DNA of 64,000 bases, taken from assembly GCF_021556485.1 (NCBI RefSeq), contig NZ_JAKGBW010000002.1, forward strand, positions 62,001 to 126,000, given 5' to 3'. Position 1 is the stretch's first letter. Each line of letters opens with the position of its first letter. The notes beneath the pieces are model-generated. The model had not been told where the DNA came from and searched no databases. It saw only the letters and a list, made by a program, of their open reading frames with translations. This document shows positions 36,907-47,100 of this stretch, one piece after another. A program made the position numbers and the translations under genes. The stretch comes from Oceanobacillus alkalisoli. Its GTDB lineage: Bacteria > Bacillota > Bacilli > Bacillales > Amphibacillaceae.

Positions 36907-37902
36907 ATGAAATTTATTGATAACAAAGGAATTACCGATCCGATGATCAACCTCGCTATCGAAGAATACATTTTGGAAAACTTTGGAGAAACAGATACAT
37001 ACCTGCTCTTTTATGTGAACGGACCTTCCATCATTATTGGAAGAAACCAAAACACGATTGAAGAAATTAACACAGACTATGTAGAAGAGAATGATATTAA
37101 AGTTGTTCGCCGACTATCCGGTGGTGGAGCGGTGTACCATGATGAAGAGAATCTGAACTTCAGTTTTATTACAAAAGATGATGGGGAGAGTTTCCAGAAC
37201 TTCCAGAAGTTCACCCAGCCGATTGTAGATGCCCTAAATGAACGAGGGGTACCAGCTGAGTTACAGGGGAGAAATGATGTTGCAGTTGAAGGAAGAAAAA
37301 TTTCCGGGAATGCAATGTTTTCTACAAGAGGAAGAATGTTCAGTCATGGTACACTCATGTTGAATTCGAAAATCGAAGAACTGACGCATGCATTGAAGGT
37401 CAATAAGATTAAAATAGAATCAAAGGGAATCAAATCGATTCGAAGTCGTGTAGCAAACATTAATGAGTTCTTGGAAGACAAGCTGACGATTGAAGAATTT
37501 AAGGAAATGATTTTGAAGCATGTATTTAACGTCGATGATGTTAAAGATGTTCCACAGTATGTGCTTACAGATGAAGACTGGGAAAAAATCCATAAAATCT
37601 CCCGAGACCGTTATCAGAAATGGGAGTGGAATTATGGTAAGTCACCTGCATTTAACATTCAGGAAGCGCATAAGTTTTCGGCTGGACTTGTTGACGTTCG
37701 CTTAAATGTGAAAAAAGGAATCATCGAGGATTGTACGATTTTCGGTGACTTCTTTGGAATTGGTGACATCAAAGATTTGGAGAATAAATTAATCGGTCTC
37801 CGCCATGACCGTAAAACAATTGAAGCAGCACTTGAAGACTTCCCGGTTTCGCATTATCTCGGGAAAATTTCCAAAGAAGATTTCATTAATTTAATCTATT
37901 AA
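36907..37902 (+). CDS. lplJ: Lipoate-protein ligase LplJ
   Basis: 331 residues. VVRRLSGGGAVYHDEENLNF (about 66-85) is the lipoyl-AMP binding signature of the BPL/LPL fold; GRNDVAVEGRKISGNA follows. A C-terminal accessory domain of ~80 residues is present. It attaches free lipoate to GcvH and 2-oxoacid dehydrogenase E2 subunits in the cytosol. GAGGAGG precedes the ATG. Its likely terminator (38482) is now separated from it by repeat B4. Confidence 0.95.
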   Translation: MKFIDNKGITDPMINLAIEEYILENFGETDTYLLFYVNGPSIIIGRNQNTIEEINTDYVEENDIKVVRRLSGGGAVYHDEENLNFSFITKDDGESFQNFQKFTQPIVDALNERGVPAELQGRNDVAVEGRKISGNAMFSTRGRMFSHGTLMLNSKIEELTHALKVNKIKIESKGIKSIRSRVANINEFLEDKLTIEEFKEMILKHVFNVDDVKDVPQYVLTDEDWEKIHKISRDRYQKWEWNYGKSPAFNIQEAHKFSAGLVDVRLNVKKGIIEDCTIFGDFFGIGDIKDLENKLIGLRHDRKTIEAALEDFPVSHYLGKISKEDFINLIY

Positions 37903-37970
37903 CCACTCAACTTTCGTATCTCGAAAAATCAAAGCAGTTCAACCTGTTATATTCAATGAATTACTGATTG

Positions 37971-38467
37971 CTTTCATTCAGCGTAAGCGCAACTTTCTTC
38001 TGGTGTCCACAGTCCAGACACCTCCCGCACCTGCTGAGCGGCCGACAAGCCTCCTCGCGCTGAGCACTAAGGGGTCTCGCCAGGCTTACCTCCGAACAGG
38101 AAGTTCTAATGCTGGCATTGGTCACAGGACGTGACCGTTCTTAGCCAGCCTCCCGCAGGAGTCTCGAGGTGTCTGGACTGCTACCAGGAAAAACTTAATT
38201 TGGAACGCTATTTATTATTCTATAAATGCAATCTTCACACTGATGTAGTGAAGGAATAATTTCTATTTATCATAAACATCTTCACCAGTTCAGTTGCTCG
38301 GCGGACGGTGACTCCTGCGGGAATAGCACGAGTCTGAAGACCCCGCAGGGCGGTAGCCCGAGGAGGCTTCAGCTGTGCCCAAGGATGCGCATCCGTCCGC
38401 CGGGCAACTGAACGGCGATTAGAGATCTAGCCAAGAGAACGTGCAAAACACTTACGCTGAATGAAAG
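37971..38467 (-). repeat. Repeat B, copy B4: composite double-hairpin element, inverted, with target duplication
   Basis: 497 bp between CTTTCATTCAGCGTAAG and CTTACGCTGAATGAAAG. TGATTG stands directly outside both ends (37965-37970 and 38468-38473), a 6-bp direct repeat typical of transposition. H2 is first and carries GAGCACTAAGGGGTCT inside; H1 is second and carries GGGCGGTAGCCC. It includes the ~63-bp module. Confidence 0.9.
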
Positions 38468-38479
38468 TGATTGATTTGA

Positions 38480-38519
38480 GTAAAAAGACCCGGCAAGTAT
38501 GAAGTGTCGGGTCTTTTTC
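38480..38519 (+). terminator. Terminator, probably of lplJ
   Basis: AAAAAGACCCGGCA pairs with TGTCGGGTCTTTTT. It lies 578 bp behind lplJ because B4 is in between, and 147 bp before the comK start. Confidence 0.85.
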
Positions 38520-38574
38520 TGATTAAAAACGAATTATTTAACGACGGAGCTATTGTTTTATTGATTTTTTTCAA

Positions 38575-38587
38575 AAAATTTGGTTTT
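38575..38587. promoter_or_regulatory. Possible ComK AT-box upstream of comK
   Basis: AAAA-TTTGG-TTTT, an exact AAAA-N5-TTTT half-site, about 80 bp before the comK start. A weaker partner (AAAA-CGAAT-TATT) is at 38526. ComK activates its own gene through paired AT-boxes in B. subtilis. The region is AT-rich, so chance is possible. Confidence 0.35.
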
Positions 38588-38665
38588 TTACCTTTCTTTT
38601 TCACTAGGTCTTTGTTATTATGTGTTCAAGCCACTTTCTTTTCTCTCGTGGAAAGGAAGTTTACA

Positions 38666-39217
38666 ATGGAACAAAAGATTTTTACCTCAGCTCATGAAAT
38701 CAGCCCGGTGACCATGGCTATTATTGCAAGCCGTGATAAAGATGGCAGGCTCATCAGTTACATTCTAGATGAAACAGCAGAGTATGTCAGCCATCTATCC
38801 CCAAGTAAACTCATTGATAACGCTTGTATGTTTTTCGGGAGCAGTTTGAAAGGCAGACAGGAGGGAAGCCGTGTCATTAGCGGTTTGACCCATAAAGTAC
38901 CTATCTCCATTGATCCCGCAAGCGGAATGTACTTCCTGCCTACATACTCTCCGACGAGTCCAAAGTGTTCTTGGCTTTCTCATTCCCATATTGGTGATGT
39001 GATACAGTTGGATGAGGGAAACGCTGAAGTGCTTTTTATTAATGGGAAAACAATCACCCTTGACGTGTCTTACGGTTCGTTAACCAATCAAGTGCGCCGA
39101 ACTGCCCAGTTCCGTTACAAACTGAATAACCGATTACATCATATAGGAAAAGGGATGATAGCTGAAAATCCGAATCCGTTTGATGTGATTAATACTTTTA
39201 AGAATGAACGTGATTAG
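38666..39217 (+). CDS. comK: Competence transcription factor ComK
   Basis: 183 residues from ATG 38666 (GAAAGGAAG upstream); the open frame runs further back but that part reads through promoter sequence. SYGSLTNQVRRTAQFRY (about 138-154) and FLPTYSPTSPKCSWLSHSHI (about 91-110) are typical ComK blocks. ComK is the master activator of DNA-uptake genes. Neighbours yhjD and yhjE match the B. subtilis comK locus. Its 3' end overlaps the converging yhjD-like gene by 20 bp. Confidence 0.93.
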   Translation: MEQKIFTSAHEISPVTMAIIASRDKDGRLISYILDETAEYVSHLSPSKLIDNACMFFGSSLKGRQEGSRVISGLTHKVPISIDPASGMYFLPTYSPTSPKCSWLSHSHIGDVIQLDEGNAEVLFINGKTITLDVSYGSLTNQVRRTAQFRYKLNNRLHHIGKGMIAENPNPFDVINTFKNERD

Positions 39218-39581
39218 CGTGCTCTTCAAGCGCTAAAATAAGATGCTCTTCAATGATCAACTCCACCTTTTTGCGGATGGAAGGGTTAAAGTAATTCCGT
39301 TTTTCCTCCCTACCTTGGCAAAGATACAAAAAGGAGGAGAAGGAATCATTTTTGTTTAGGGTAATGACTTCTATGTTTTGTTTCTTCATCTTGATTCTCA
39401 ATCCTCTTCGCTCCTCTAATGCTAAAGACTCCATTTTCTTGAATAACTCCAAATAAGGTGTTTTGATTTTAAAAGCTCCTTCACCAACATGCCGGATGTC
39501 TTGTCTGATTACAACAATTGCCATCGACAGAAACAGGAAACGGGAAGCAATCGCATATTCTTCTTCCGTAATAAATCGCAT
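39198..39581 (-). CDS. YhjD-like conserved protein
   Basis: 127 residues, start ATG 39581 with AAGGAGAA. GAFKIKTPYLELFKKM, KMKKQNIEV and NYFNPSIRKKVE resemble B. subtilis YhjD, which also lies next to comK. The protein is soluble, basic and mostly helical, with no known function. It converges on comK with a 20-bp overlap of the coding ends. Confidence 0.72.
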   Translation of the reverse strand: MRFITEEEYAIASRFLFLSMAIVVIRQDIRHVGEGAFKIKTPYLELFKKMESLALEERRGLRIKMKKQNIEVITLNKNDSFSSFLYLCQGREEKRNYFNPSIRKKVELIIEEHLILALEEHANHVHS

Positions 39582-39766
39582 GAACCATTCTCCTTTATAG
39601 GAACATGTGTTTGCCTTAGTTTATTATACGCTAAACTTGAAAAAAATACTATAATAAAAGAGAAAAAGAAAGTGGCAAAATTTAGCGATATATAACTAGG
39701 ATATTTTTGAAAGATAATTTAAACTATAAGTTAGGTGTTCATTTATGCTGAGGAGAATGGGCTTAC

Positions 39767-40429
39767 ATGTACTTAATAACAACAACCATTACGTTTCAAA
39801 ACTGGAGAACGAAATTACAAAATGAAGAAATTGATGATTTTATTCAACAACTACTTAATCAGTATGAAGGCTTAGGCCCGTTGCCGGGAATTTTATTGCC
39901 TTTTATTGAGGCGCTCTTGCCTTTCTTACCGTTAATGGTATTTGTATTGGCGAATGCTGCTGCATATGGTTTGTTGAAAGGCTTTTTCTATTCCTGGATT
40001 GGCGCCTGTGCTGGTGCGATTCTTGTTTTCTTGCTGATGCGAAAATTATCGAATGCTAAATGGGTGGAACGGAAGATTAAACAAAACAAACAAGTCTCCC
40101 GGGTAACAGGTTGGGTAGAGCGACATGGGTTCGGTCCCTTGTTTCTTTTACTCTGTTTTCCTTTTTCTCCATCCGCTATTATTAATATCGTCGCAGGATT
40201 TTCAAGAATTAGTGCACAACAATTTATTCTGGCGGTCATACTCGGGAAAACGGTGATGATTTTCTCTATCGCCTATGTCGGGTCAAGTATTATGGAATTT
40301 GCCAAAAATCCGATGAAAACAATCGTCGTACTCATCGGAATCGGGTTATTCTGGTTCATCGGCAAATACCTAGAGGGCCGGCTCCAGCGCAAAGTAATGG
40401 AGAAAAACTATCCAAAACGAACAAACTAA
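39767..40429 (+). CDS. yhjE: TVP38/TMEM64 (DedA-like) membrane protein YhjE
   Basis: 220 residues, about five TM helices. GILLPFIEALLPFLPL with the reentrant-loop pattern and FPFSPSAIINIVAGFSRIS are hallmarks of the SNARE-associated/VTT domain family. Some members flip lipid carriers; for YhjE the role is unknown. The start at ATG 39767 is 12 bases behind AGGAG, so expression may be modest. It has its own terminator. sipV, next in B. subtilis, is absent. Confidence 0.82.
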   Translation: MYLITTTITFQNWRTKLQNEEIDDFIQQLLNQYEGLGPLPGILLPFIEALLPFLPLMVFVLANAAAYGLLKGFFYSWIGACAGAILVFLLMRKLSNAKWVERKIKQNKQVSRVTGWVERHGFGPLFLLLCFPFSPSAIINIVAGFSRISAQQFILAVILGKTVMIFSIAYVGSSIMEFAKNPMKTIVVLIGIGLFWFIGKYLEGRLQRKVMEKNYPKRTN

Positions 40430-40442
40430 AAATATAGGAGCA

Positions 40443-40481
40443 GGCTTATATCTCTGGTAAACTAGAGATATAAGCTTTTTG
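40443..40481 (+). terminator. Terminator after yhjE
   Basis: GCTTATATCTCT (40444-40455) pairs with AGAGATATAAGC (40464-40475), then TTTTT. Confidence 0.88.
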
Positions 40482-40491
40482 CTTTCTACCC

Positions 40492-40577
40492 GGGTCCGCA
40501 GTCCCGATACATTCACGTATTCCGCAGGCGGCTCACCAGCCGCTCGTGGTAAGTGAGAGGTATTTGGACTGCGGACT
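40492..40577. repeat. Repeat B half-element B6 (diverged H2-type hairpin)
   Basis: Outer arms GTCCGCAGTCC and GGACTGCGGAC are the same as those of H2 in B3. Inside are GGCGGCT and AGCCGC, a short perfect hairpin. It lacks the terminal inverted repeats, H1 and most of the common core. It sits between the yhjE terminator and addB. Confidence 0.7.
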
Positions 40578-40640
40578 CTGAAGAGGATAATCGAATAAAC
40601 ATATTTAAAAATAGATTTTGATTAACAGAGGAGGATATTC

Positions 40641-43600
40641 ATGGGAATCCGTTTTATTACGGGACGTTCTGGAACAGATAAAAGCCAAATCGTCATTCAA
40701 GAAATCAAAGAAAAACTGCTGGAAAGTCCACATGGTAAACCGATATTTTATCTCGTTCCCGATCAAATGACCTTCCAACAAGAACGCGCCCTATTTACTG
40801 CAGAAGGAATTGATGGAAGCATTCGCGCACAAGTAGCAAGCTTCTCACGCCTTGCCTGGCGCATCTTGCAGGAAGTCGGCGGTGGAACAAGGCAATTCAT
40901 CAGTTCAATCGGTATTCAAATGATGCTCCGCAAAATAATTGAAGAAAAAGAAGGAGAATGGCATACCTTCAAAAAAGCATTAGAAAAACAAGGTTTCCTG
41001 CAAGAACTTGAACGGATGATTACCGAATTCAAACGATATCAGGTTACTCCTGAAATCCTACAGCAAGAGATTGCTGGAATAGAAAAATATGTACATAAGG
41101 AGCCGAATGAAGTAAGTCTGGAAATGAAGCTGCGGGATCTGTTATATATTTATGAACATTTAATGGAGCGTCTTGCCCCTCACTATATAGACAGCGAAGA
41201 TCAACTCCAGCTGCTTGCGGAAAAAGTTGGTGCATCTCGTCTGCTTGAGGATGCGGAAATTTATTTAGATGGGTTTCATCAGTTTACGCCGAATGAGCTT
41301 ACAGTAGTAGAAGCATTGTTGAAGAAATGTAAGACGGTCACGGTCGTGCTGACATTAGATGATACGAAAGAAGAGCCGGCAGAGCTTGATTTGTTTTACC
41401 AAACGAAAGAAACCTATCATCAGCTCGTTCAACTTGCAGAGGCGAATGATATCCCGTTCGAGGAGCAACTGGAATTTTATCCGGAGAACGGCAGGTTCAA
41501 GGAGCGGCCTTATTTCCTCCATATGGAAAAATATTTTGACACACGACCTGCTCCCGCTTATGAAGGCGAAGTCCCGATTCAAATTGCTGAAGCAGTACAT
41601 CCACGGGCAGAAGTGGAAGGAGCGGCTCAAGAAATACTCCGGCTCGTTCGGGAAAAAGATTATCGATTCCGTGATTTCGCCATCTTTATGAGGGAAGCAA
41701 ATGTCTATCATGATCTGATTGATACAATTTTTGCAGATCATGGTATACCAGTCTTTCTTGATGAAAAGAAATCGATGTTGAATCACCCGTTTATTGAATT
41801 TATCCGTTCCATCTTTGATGTTATCGAAGGGAATTGGCGTTATGATGCCGTATTTCGTGTACTTAAAACAGGGTTTGTTCCACCTGCTGATAAGCGCTAT
41901 CCGCTAACGGCTGATGCGATTGATGAATTGGAGAATTATGTGTTGGAGTATGGGATCCGAACGAGAGAACGCTGGTTCGCTGAGGAGGAATGGGTATTCC
42001 AACGATTCCGCGGGTTTGATGAGGCGGGTCAAACAGATAAGGAACTGGAAAAGCAGAAGCGGATTAATCGTTATCGCCGTCAAATTGTCTACTCCTTACA
42101 AGTCTTTGATGAAGCGATACGAGAAGCGGAAACCGTCCGTAAGAAATGTGAAGTTCTATTCGAATTGTTTGAACAGGTGCGGGCACCTGAACGACTGGAA
42201 GAAATGCGGGAGATGGATGACGCGGCAGGTGAAATTGAAAAAGCGCGGGAACAGGAACAAGTATGGGATGGTGTCTTACAGATCCTTGATGAGCTTGTTG
42301 AAATGGCTGGGGATGAAACATTAAGCCTTGATGTCTTCCGCAGTACATTGGAAGCGGGTTTAGAAACCCTTGAATTTGCCCATGTTCCGCCTAGCATGGA
42401 TCATGTGATTGTCGGAACAATTGACCGCTCCCGGATTGGCCGTGTCCAGGTTGCTTTCTTACTCGGGGTAAATGATGGCGTTTGGCCAATGAAGCCAGCT
42501 GGAGAGGGTCTTATCAATGAAAGGGAAAGAGAACTGCTTGAACAAAATGGAGTTCGTCTAGCGGAAAGCAGTGTACGCCAGCTGCTTGATGATCAGTTTT
42601 TTATGTATCTTGCATTTACAGTTGCAAAAGACCGCTTGCATATTAGTTATACGTTAAGCGATGAAGAAGGAAAAGGGAAAATGCCGTCCCAGCTTATAAC
42701 GCGAATGGAGGATCTTTTCCCGGCAACGAAAGAAAGATTCTTACTTCAAGATCCGGATGATCTTGCCCGTGCTGAACGATTTATTACGAATCCGGTCAAG
42801 ACAAGGGCAGCTTTAACAGCACAGCTCGCACGTTACCGTCGGGGCTATCCAGTGGAAGCTGTCTGGTGGCATGTACTGAATTGGTATATGGAGCACGAGC
42901 CGAAGTATGAGACGACTTATATGATCTTGCAAAGTCTCTACTACCAGAACTTGCCGACTGATTTGGCGGAAGATACGATAAAAGAACTTTATCCGAAGCA
43001 AGTTAAAGCGAGTGTCAGTCGACTCGAGACGTATTATCGCTGTTCTTATCAGCATTTTGCAAGGTATAGTTTGAATTTGGAAGAAAGAAAAAGGTATAAG
43101 CTTGATGCGCCAAATATCGGACAATTATTCCATGAAGCGCTCAAGGTCATTACCGAATGGATTCGACTGGAAGGCAGAGATTACAAGGAACTGACGAAGG
43201 AAGATTCTAGCTCATATGCGAATCGGGCAGTTGGTAAGCTTGCTCCGATTTTACAACATCAAATTCTGTATAGCTCAAACCGTTATAAATATATTCAACA
43301 GAAATTACAAGAAACAATTGCCAGAGCAACGTTTATATTGAGTGAACAAGCACGGAAAAGTAATTTTTCACCTGTAGGTTTAGAAGTCGCTTTTGGTGAG
43401 GGTGCACCATTAAAGCCAATGGTCATGCAGCTGCCAAATGGGTATGAACTTATCCTGCGCGGCCGGATTGACCGGGTCGATCAGGCGAAAGTAGATGACG
43501 GGTTTTATCTGCGGATTATCGATTACAAATCGAGTGATCACGGGCTGAATTTAGTTGATGTCTACTATGGACTTGCCCTGCAAATGCTCGCATACCTTGA

Positions 43601-44129
43601 TGTCGTTCTGTCTCAATCGGAAGAATGGCTCGGAATGAAGGCGACTCCTGCTGGTGTTCTTTATTTCCATGTTCATAATCCGATGATTAGTAATCAACCA
43701 GATATGGAAGCAAGTAAATTAGAGAAAGAGCTGTTTAAACAGTTTAAAATGAAAGGTCTTTTGCTTCAGGATGAGTCGACTGTCCGAAGTATGGATACAG
43801 CACTGGAGACGGGACATAGCGACATGCTGCCAGTTGCCCTCACAAAAACGGGGAACTTTTATAAAGCATCTAAAGTGGCAACAGAAGATACATTTAACGA
43901 TCTGCAGCACTATATCCACGGTCTGATTGAGCAGGCGGGGATTGAAATTACGACTGGTAAAGTGAAGCTCAATCCGTATCAAGATCAGCAGATGATCGCA
44001 TGCAGATTCTGTCCATTTCTTTCCGTCTGTCAATTTGATACAGGACTGGAAGAGAACGAGTTCCGCAAGTTGAAGCAGATGTCAGAAAATGAAGTGCTTG
44101 AGAAAATAGCAGGGGAGGAGGAACATTAA
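40641..44129 (+). CDS. addB: ATP-dependent nuclease subunit B AddB, altered Walker A
   Basis: 1162 residues (B. subtilis 1166). It is the inactive-helicase/nuclease partner of AddA, processing double-strand breaks and recognising Chi. The nuclease domain has GRIDRVD and IIDYKSSD near residues 948-968. Iron-sulfur cluster cysteines are in YYRCSYQHF and CRFCPFLSVC. The N-terminal nucleotide loop reads GRSGTDKS where the family has GRSGSGKT, so the Gly before the Lys is Asp. The stop and the addA start share TAATG. Confidence 0.95.
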   Translation: MGIRFITGRSGTDKSQIVIQEIKEKLLESPHGKPIFYLVPDQMTFQQERALFTAEGIDGSIRAQVASFSRLAWRILQEVGGGTRQFISSIGIQMMLRKIIEEKEGEWHTFKKALEKQGFLQELERMITEFKRYQVTPEILQQEIAGIEKYVHKEPNEVSLEMKLRDLLYIYEHLMERLAPHYIDSEDQLQLLAEKVGASRLLEDAEIYLDGFHQFTPNELTVVEALLKKCKTVTVVLTLDDTKEEPAELDLFYQTKETYHQLVQLAEANDIPFEEQLEFYPENGRFKERPYFLHMEKYFDTRPAPAYEGEVPIQIAEAVHPRAEVEGAAQEILRLVREKDYRFRDFAIFMREANVYHDLIDTIFADHGIPVFLDEKKSMLNHPFIEFIRSIFDVIEGNWRYDAVFRVLKTGFVPPADKRYPLTADAIDELENYVLEYGIRTRERWFAEEEWVFQRFRGFDEAGQTDKELEKQKRINRYRRQIVYSLQVFDEAIREAETVRKKCEVLFELFEQVRAPERLEEMREMDDAAGEIEKAREQEQVWDGVLQILDELVEMAGDETLSLDVFRSTLEAGLETLEFAHVPPSMDHVIVGTIDRSRIGRVQVAFLLGVNDGVWPMKPAGEGLINERERELLEQNGVRLAESSVRQLLDDQFFMYLAFTVAKDRLHISYTLSDEEGKGKMPSQLITRMEDLFPATKERFLLQDPDDLARAERFITNPVKTRAALTAQLARYRRGYPVEAVWWHVLNWYMEHEPKYETTYMILQSLYYQNLPTDLAEDTIKELYPKQVKASVSRLETYYRCSYQHFARYSLNLEERKRYKLDAPNIGQLFHEALKVITEWIRLEGRDYKELTKEDSSSYANRAVGKLAPILQHQILYSSNRYKYIQQKLQETIARATFILSEQARKSNFSPVGLEVAFGEGAPLKPMVMQLPNGYELILRGRIDRVDQAKVDDGFYLRIIDYKSSDHGLNLVDVYYGLALQMLAYLDVVLSQSEEWLGMKATPAGVLYFHVHNPMISNQPDMEASKLEKELFKQFKMKGLLLQDESTVRSMDTALETGHSDMLPVALTKTGNFYKASKVATEDTFNDLQHYIHGLIEQAGIEITTGKVKLNPYQDQQMIACRFCPFLSVCQFDTGLEENEFRKLKQMSENEVLEKIAGEEEH

Positions 44130-47100
44130 TGGTACAGTGGACAAAAGAACAAGAAAAAGCAATTTATACAGCAGGAACGAACATCCTCGTTGCAGCTGCA
44201 GCAGGATCTGGGAAAACGGCAGTACTTGTTGAACGGATTATCCAAAAACTGCTCGATAAAGAAGAACCTGTCGATATCGACTCCTTATTAGTTGTAACCT
44301 TTACAAATGCAGCCGCCCAGGAAATGCGTAACCGAGTAGGGGGCGCGCTTGAGAAGGCGCTTGAAGCGGAACCAAATTCCGTGCATTTAAAGAAACAGTT
44401 GTCTCTTCTCCAGCGTGCATCAATCTCCACCCTCCATTCGTTTTGTCTTGATGTCATCCGGCAGTATGCTTATTTACTTGATATTGATCCGAGCTTTCGA
44501 ATTGGTGACGATATGGAGATGGATTTAATTAAACAAGATGTGCTTGATGATTTATTTGAGGATTGGTATGGCGATGAGACGGGAGAAGTTGATGAATTCT
44601 TTGCAGTAGTCGATCGCTTCTCAAGTGACCGGAGTGATGTCGATGTCGAAGAACTAATTTTAAAGTTATATACTTTTGCTGTTCAAAATCCGTGGCCGGA
44701 AGCATGGCTCGATGATTTAGCGGAAAGCTATCATATCCCAGAAGATTGGGAAGAAGATGATCTAAACTTCCTTCCAATCCTTCGATATGAAATGAAAAAT
44801 ACATTCACAGGTATTCGGGAACAAATGGAGCGAGCGATGGCGATTGCGAGAGAGAGTGATGGCCCCGATGCTTACATTGATACCATCAATTCCGATATTG
44901 AAGGTCTACATGGGGCGGAAGAGCGGATGGATTCCTGGGGCGAACTTGTCGAATGGATAGGCAATTATAAATTTGCCCGCCTCTCTTCAAAGAAAATGGA
45001 TTGCAATGAGGAGAAGAAAGAAGCTGTCAAAGCTTTACGAGATCAATATAAGAAAAGCTTCAGCGACATACAGAAGAAATGGCTAAGCAGGCCTCTTGAG
45101 CGCCATATAGCCGAAATGCAGGAAATGTATCCGGTTATTAAGAAATTAACCGAGCTCGTTAAAGCATTTAAGACAGCATTTACGAAGGCGAAGCGGGAGA
45201 AGGCACTCGTTGATTTTTCCGATTTGGAACATTATTGTCTGGAACTGTTACTAGACGGGGCTGCAGATGCTGAAACACTCGTCCCGTCTCGTGTTGCTCT
45301 TGAGTTTCAAGCTAAATTTACGGAAGTGCTTGTGGATGAATACCAGGATACAAACCATGTGCAAGAAACAATTATCCAGATGGTGAGTAAGCGAGAAGAA
45401 CCGGGTAATACCTTCATGGTTGGGGACGTAAAACAGAGTGTCTACCGTTTCCGTCATGCGGAACCAGGTCTTTTCCTTGAAAAATATAAACGGTACCGAG
45501 AAGAAGAGGCTGCAGGGAAGCGAATTGATCTTGCGAGAAACTTCCGCAGCAGGGAAGAGGTACTGGACGCATCGAATTATATTTTCCGGCAAATTATCGA
45601 TGAAGCCTTAGGTGAAATTGAATACGGTGCGGCAGCTGAATTGATTTACGGGAATAAAAGCTATGATGATGTGCCGAGCGCCCGTCCTGAGGCGGAGCTT
45701 ATTTTAATCGATGGAGATAAAGAAGTGGCGCCTCTCGAAGGTGAAACAGAAGAATCAGAGAATTTTCGTGATCTTGAAAAGGCGCAGATTGAAGGCAGGG
45801 CTTATGCCGAGCTGATTAAAAAATGGATTGGTCGGGACGGGGAAGCTTTTCCGGTTGTTGATAAAGAAACTGGAGTTCAGCGTCCTGCTCAGTACCGGGA
45901 TATTGTTATATTACTTCGTGGGATGAAACAAGCTCCGGTTATTGTCGAGGAATTGAAGCAACATGGTATCCCTGTATATGCCGATATTTCGGAAGGATAT
46001 TTCGAAGCAATTGAAATAAAGATAATGATCAGTTTGCTGAAGGTGATTGATAACCCGCACCAGGATATTCCGCTTGCTTCGGTACTCCGCTCACCAATTG
46101 TCGGATTGAATGAAGATGAATTGACGCAAATCAGAATGGCGAATCGGCAAGGGTCTTATTACGAAGCGCTGGGAGCTTACGTGAAAACAAATCAACATCC
46201 AGTGACGAGAACGGTGTCAGGATTCCTGCAACAGCTGCAGGAATTCCGGCGTGCTGCGCGAGACGGAGCCTTATCGGAATTAATTTGGGATGTTTATCGC
46301 GAAACTGGTTATTATGACTTCGTTGGAGGCATGCCTGGTGGTAGACAGCGTCAGGCAAATTTGCGGGCGTTGTATGACCGGGCGCGCGGATACGAATCAA
46401 CCAGTTTCCGTGGTCTATTCCGTTTCCTTCGTTTCATTGAACGGATGGAGGAGGAAGGGAAAGACTTAGGAGCAGCCCGGGCGCTAAGTGAGCAAGAAGA
46501 TGTTGTGCGGATTATGACGATTCATAAGAGTAAGGGACTTGAGTTTCCAATCGTCATTGTAGGCATGATGGATAAACAATTTAATTTGCGTGATTTAAAT
46601 GAGAAATATTTATTGGACAAAACATACGGATTTGCAACGAAATTCATTGATCCAGTAAAACGGCTGACGTATACAACACTTTTCTATGAAGCAGTGAAAA
46701 TGAAAAAATTAAGAGAACAGCTTGCAGAAGAAATGCGTGTTCTTTATGTTGCGCTCACACGGGCGAAAGAAAAGCTTGTCATGACTGGTTATGTAAGGGA
46801 TCTGCAGAAACGCTTGGATAACTGGGATAAGATGCTCGACCATCAGGACTGGGTGCTGCCGGAATATTATCGTCTCGAGAAGAAATCTTATCTCGATTGG
46901 GTTGGTCCAGCACTTATTCGCCATGATCAAAATGAGATATTAAGAACGAGAGAACTGCCGGAAGAACTAACGAAGGAAATTCGTGAAGATCGTTCGAAAT
47001 GGGAAATAACGATTATCCATGCACGTGACTTAACGAACTTGGGAACTTCTGAAAGTGAAGAAAAAGAGCAGTTGAAGCATCATATTGAAGAGTGGAAACC

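Noticed and set aside
38504-38665. Upstream extension of comK by 54 codons
   Set aside because: It begins inside a terminator stem and reads through AT-rich promoter sequence; the ATG at 38666 has the RBS and family-like length.
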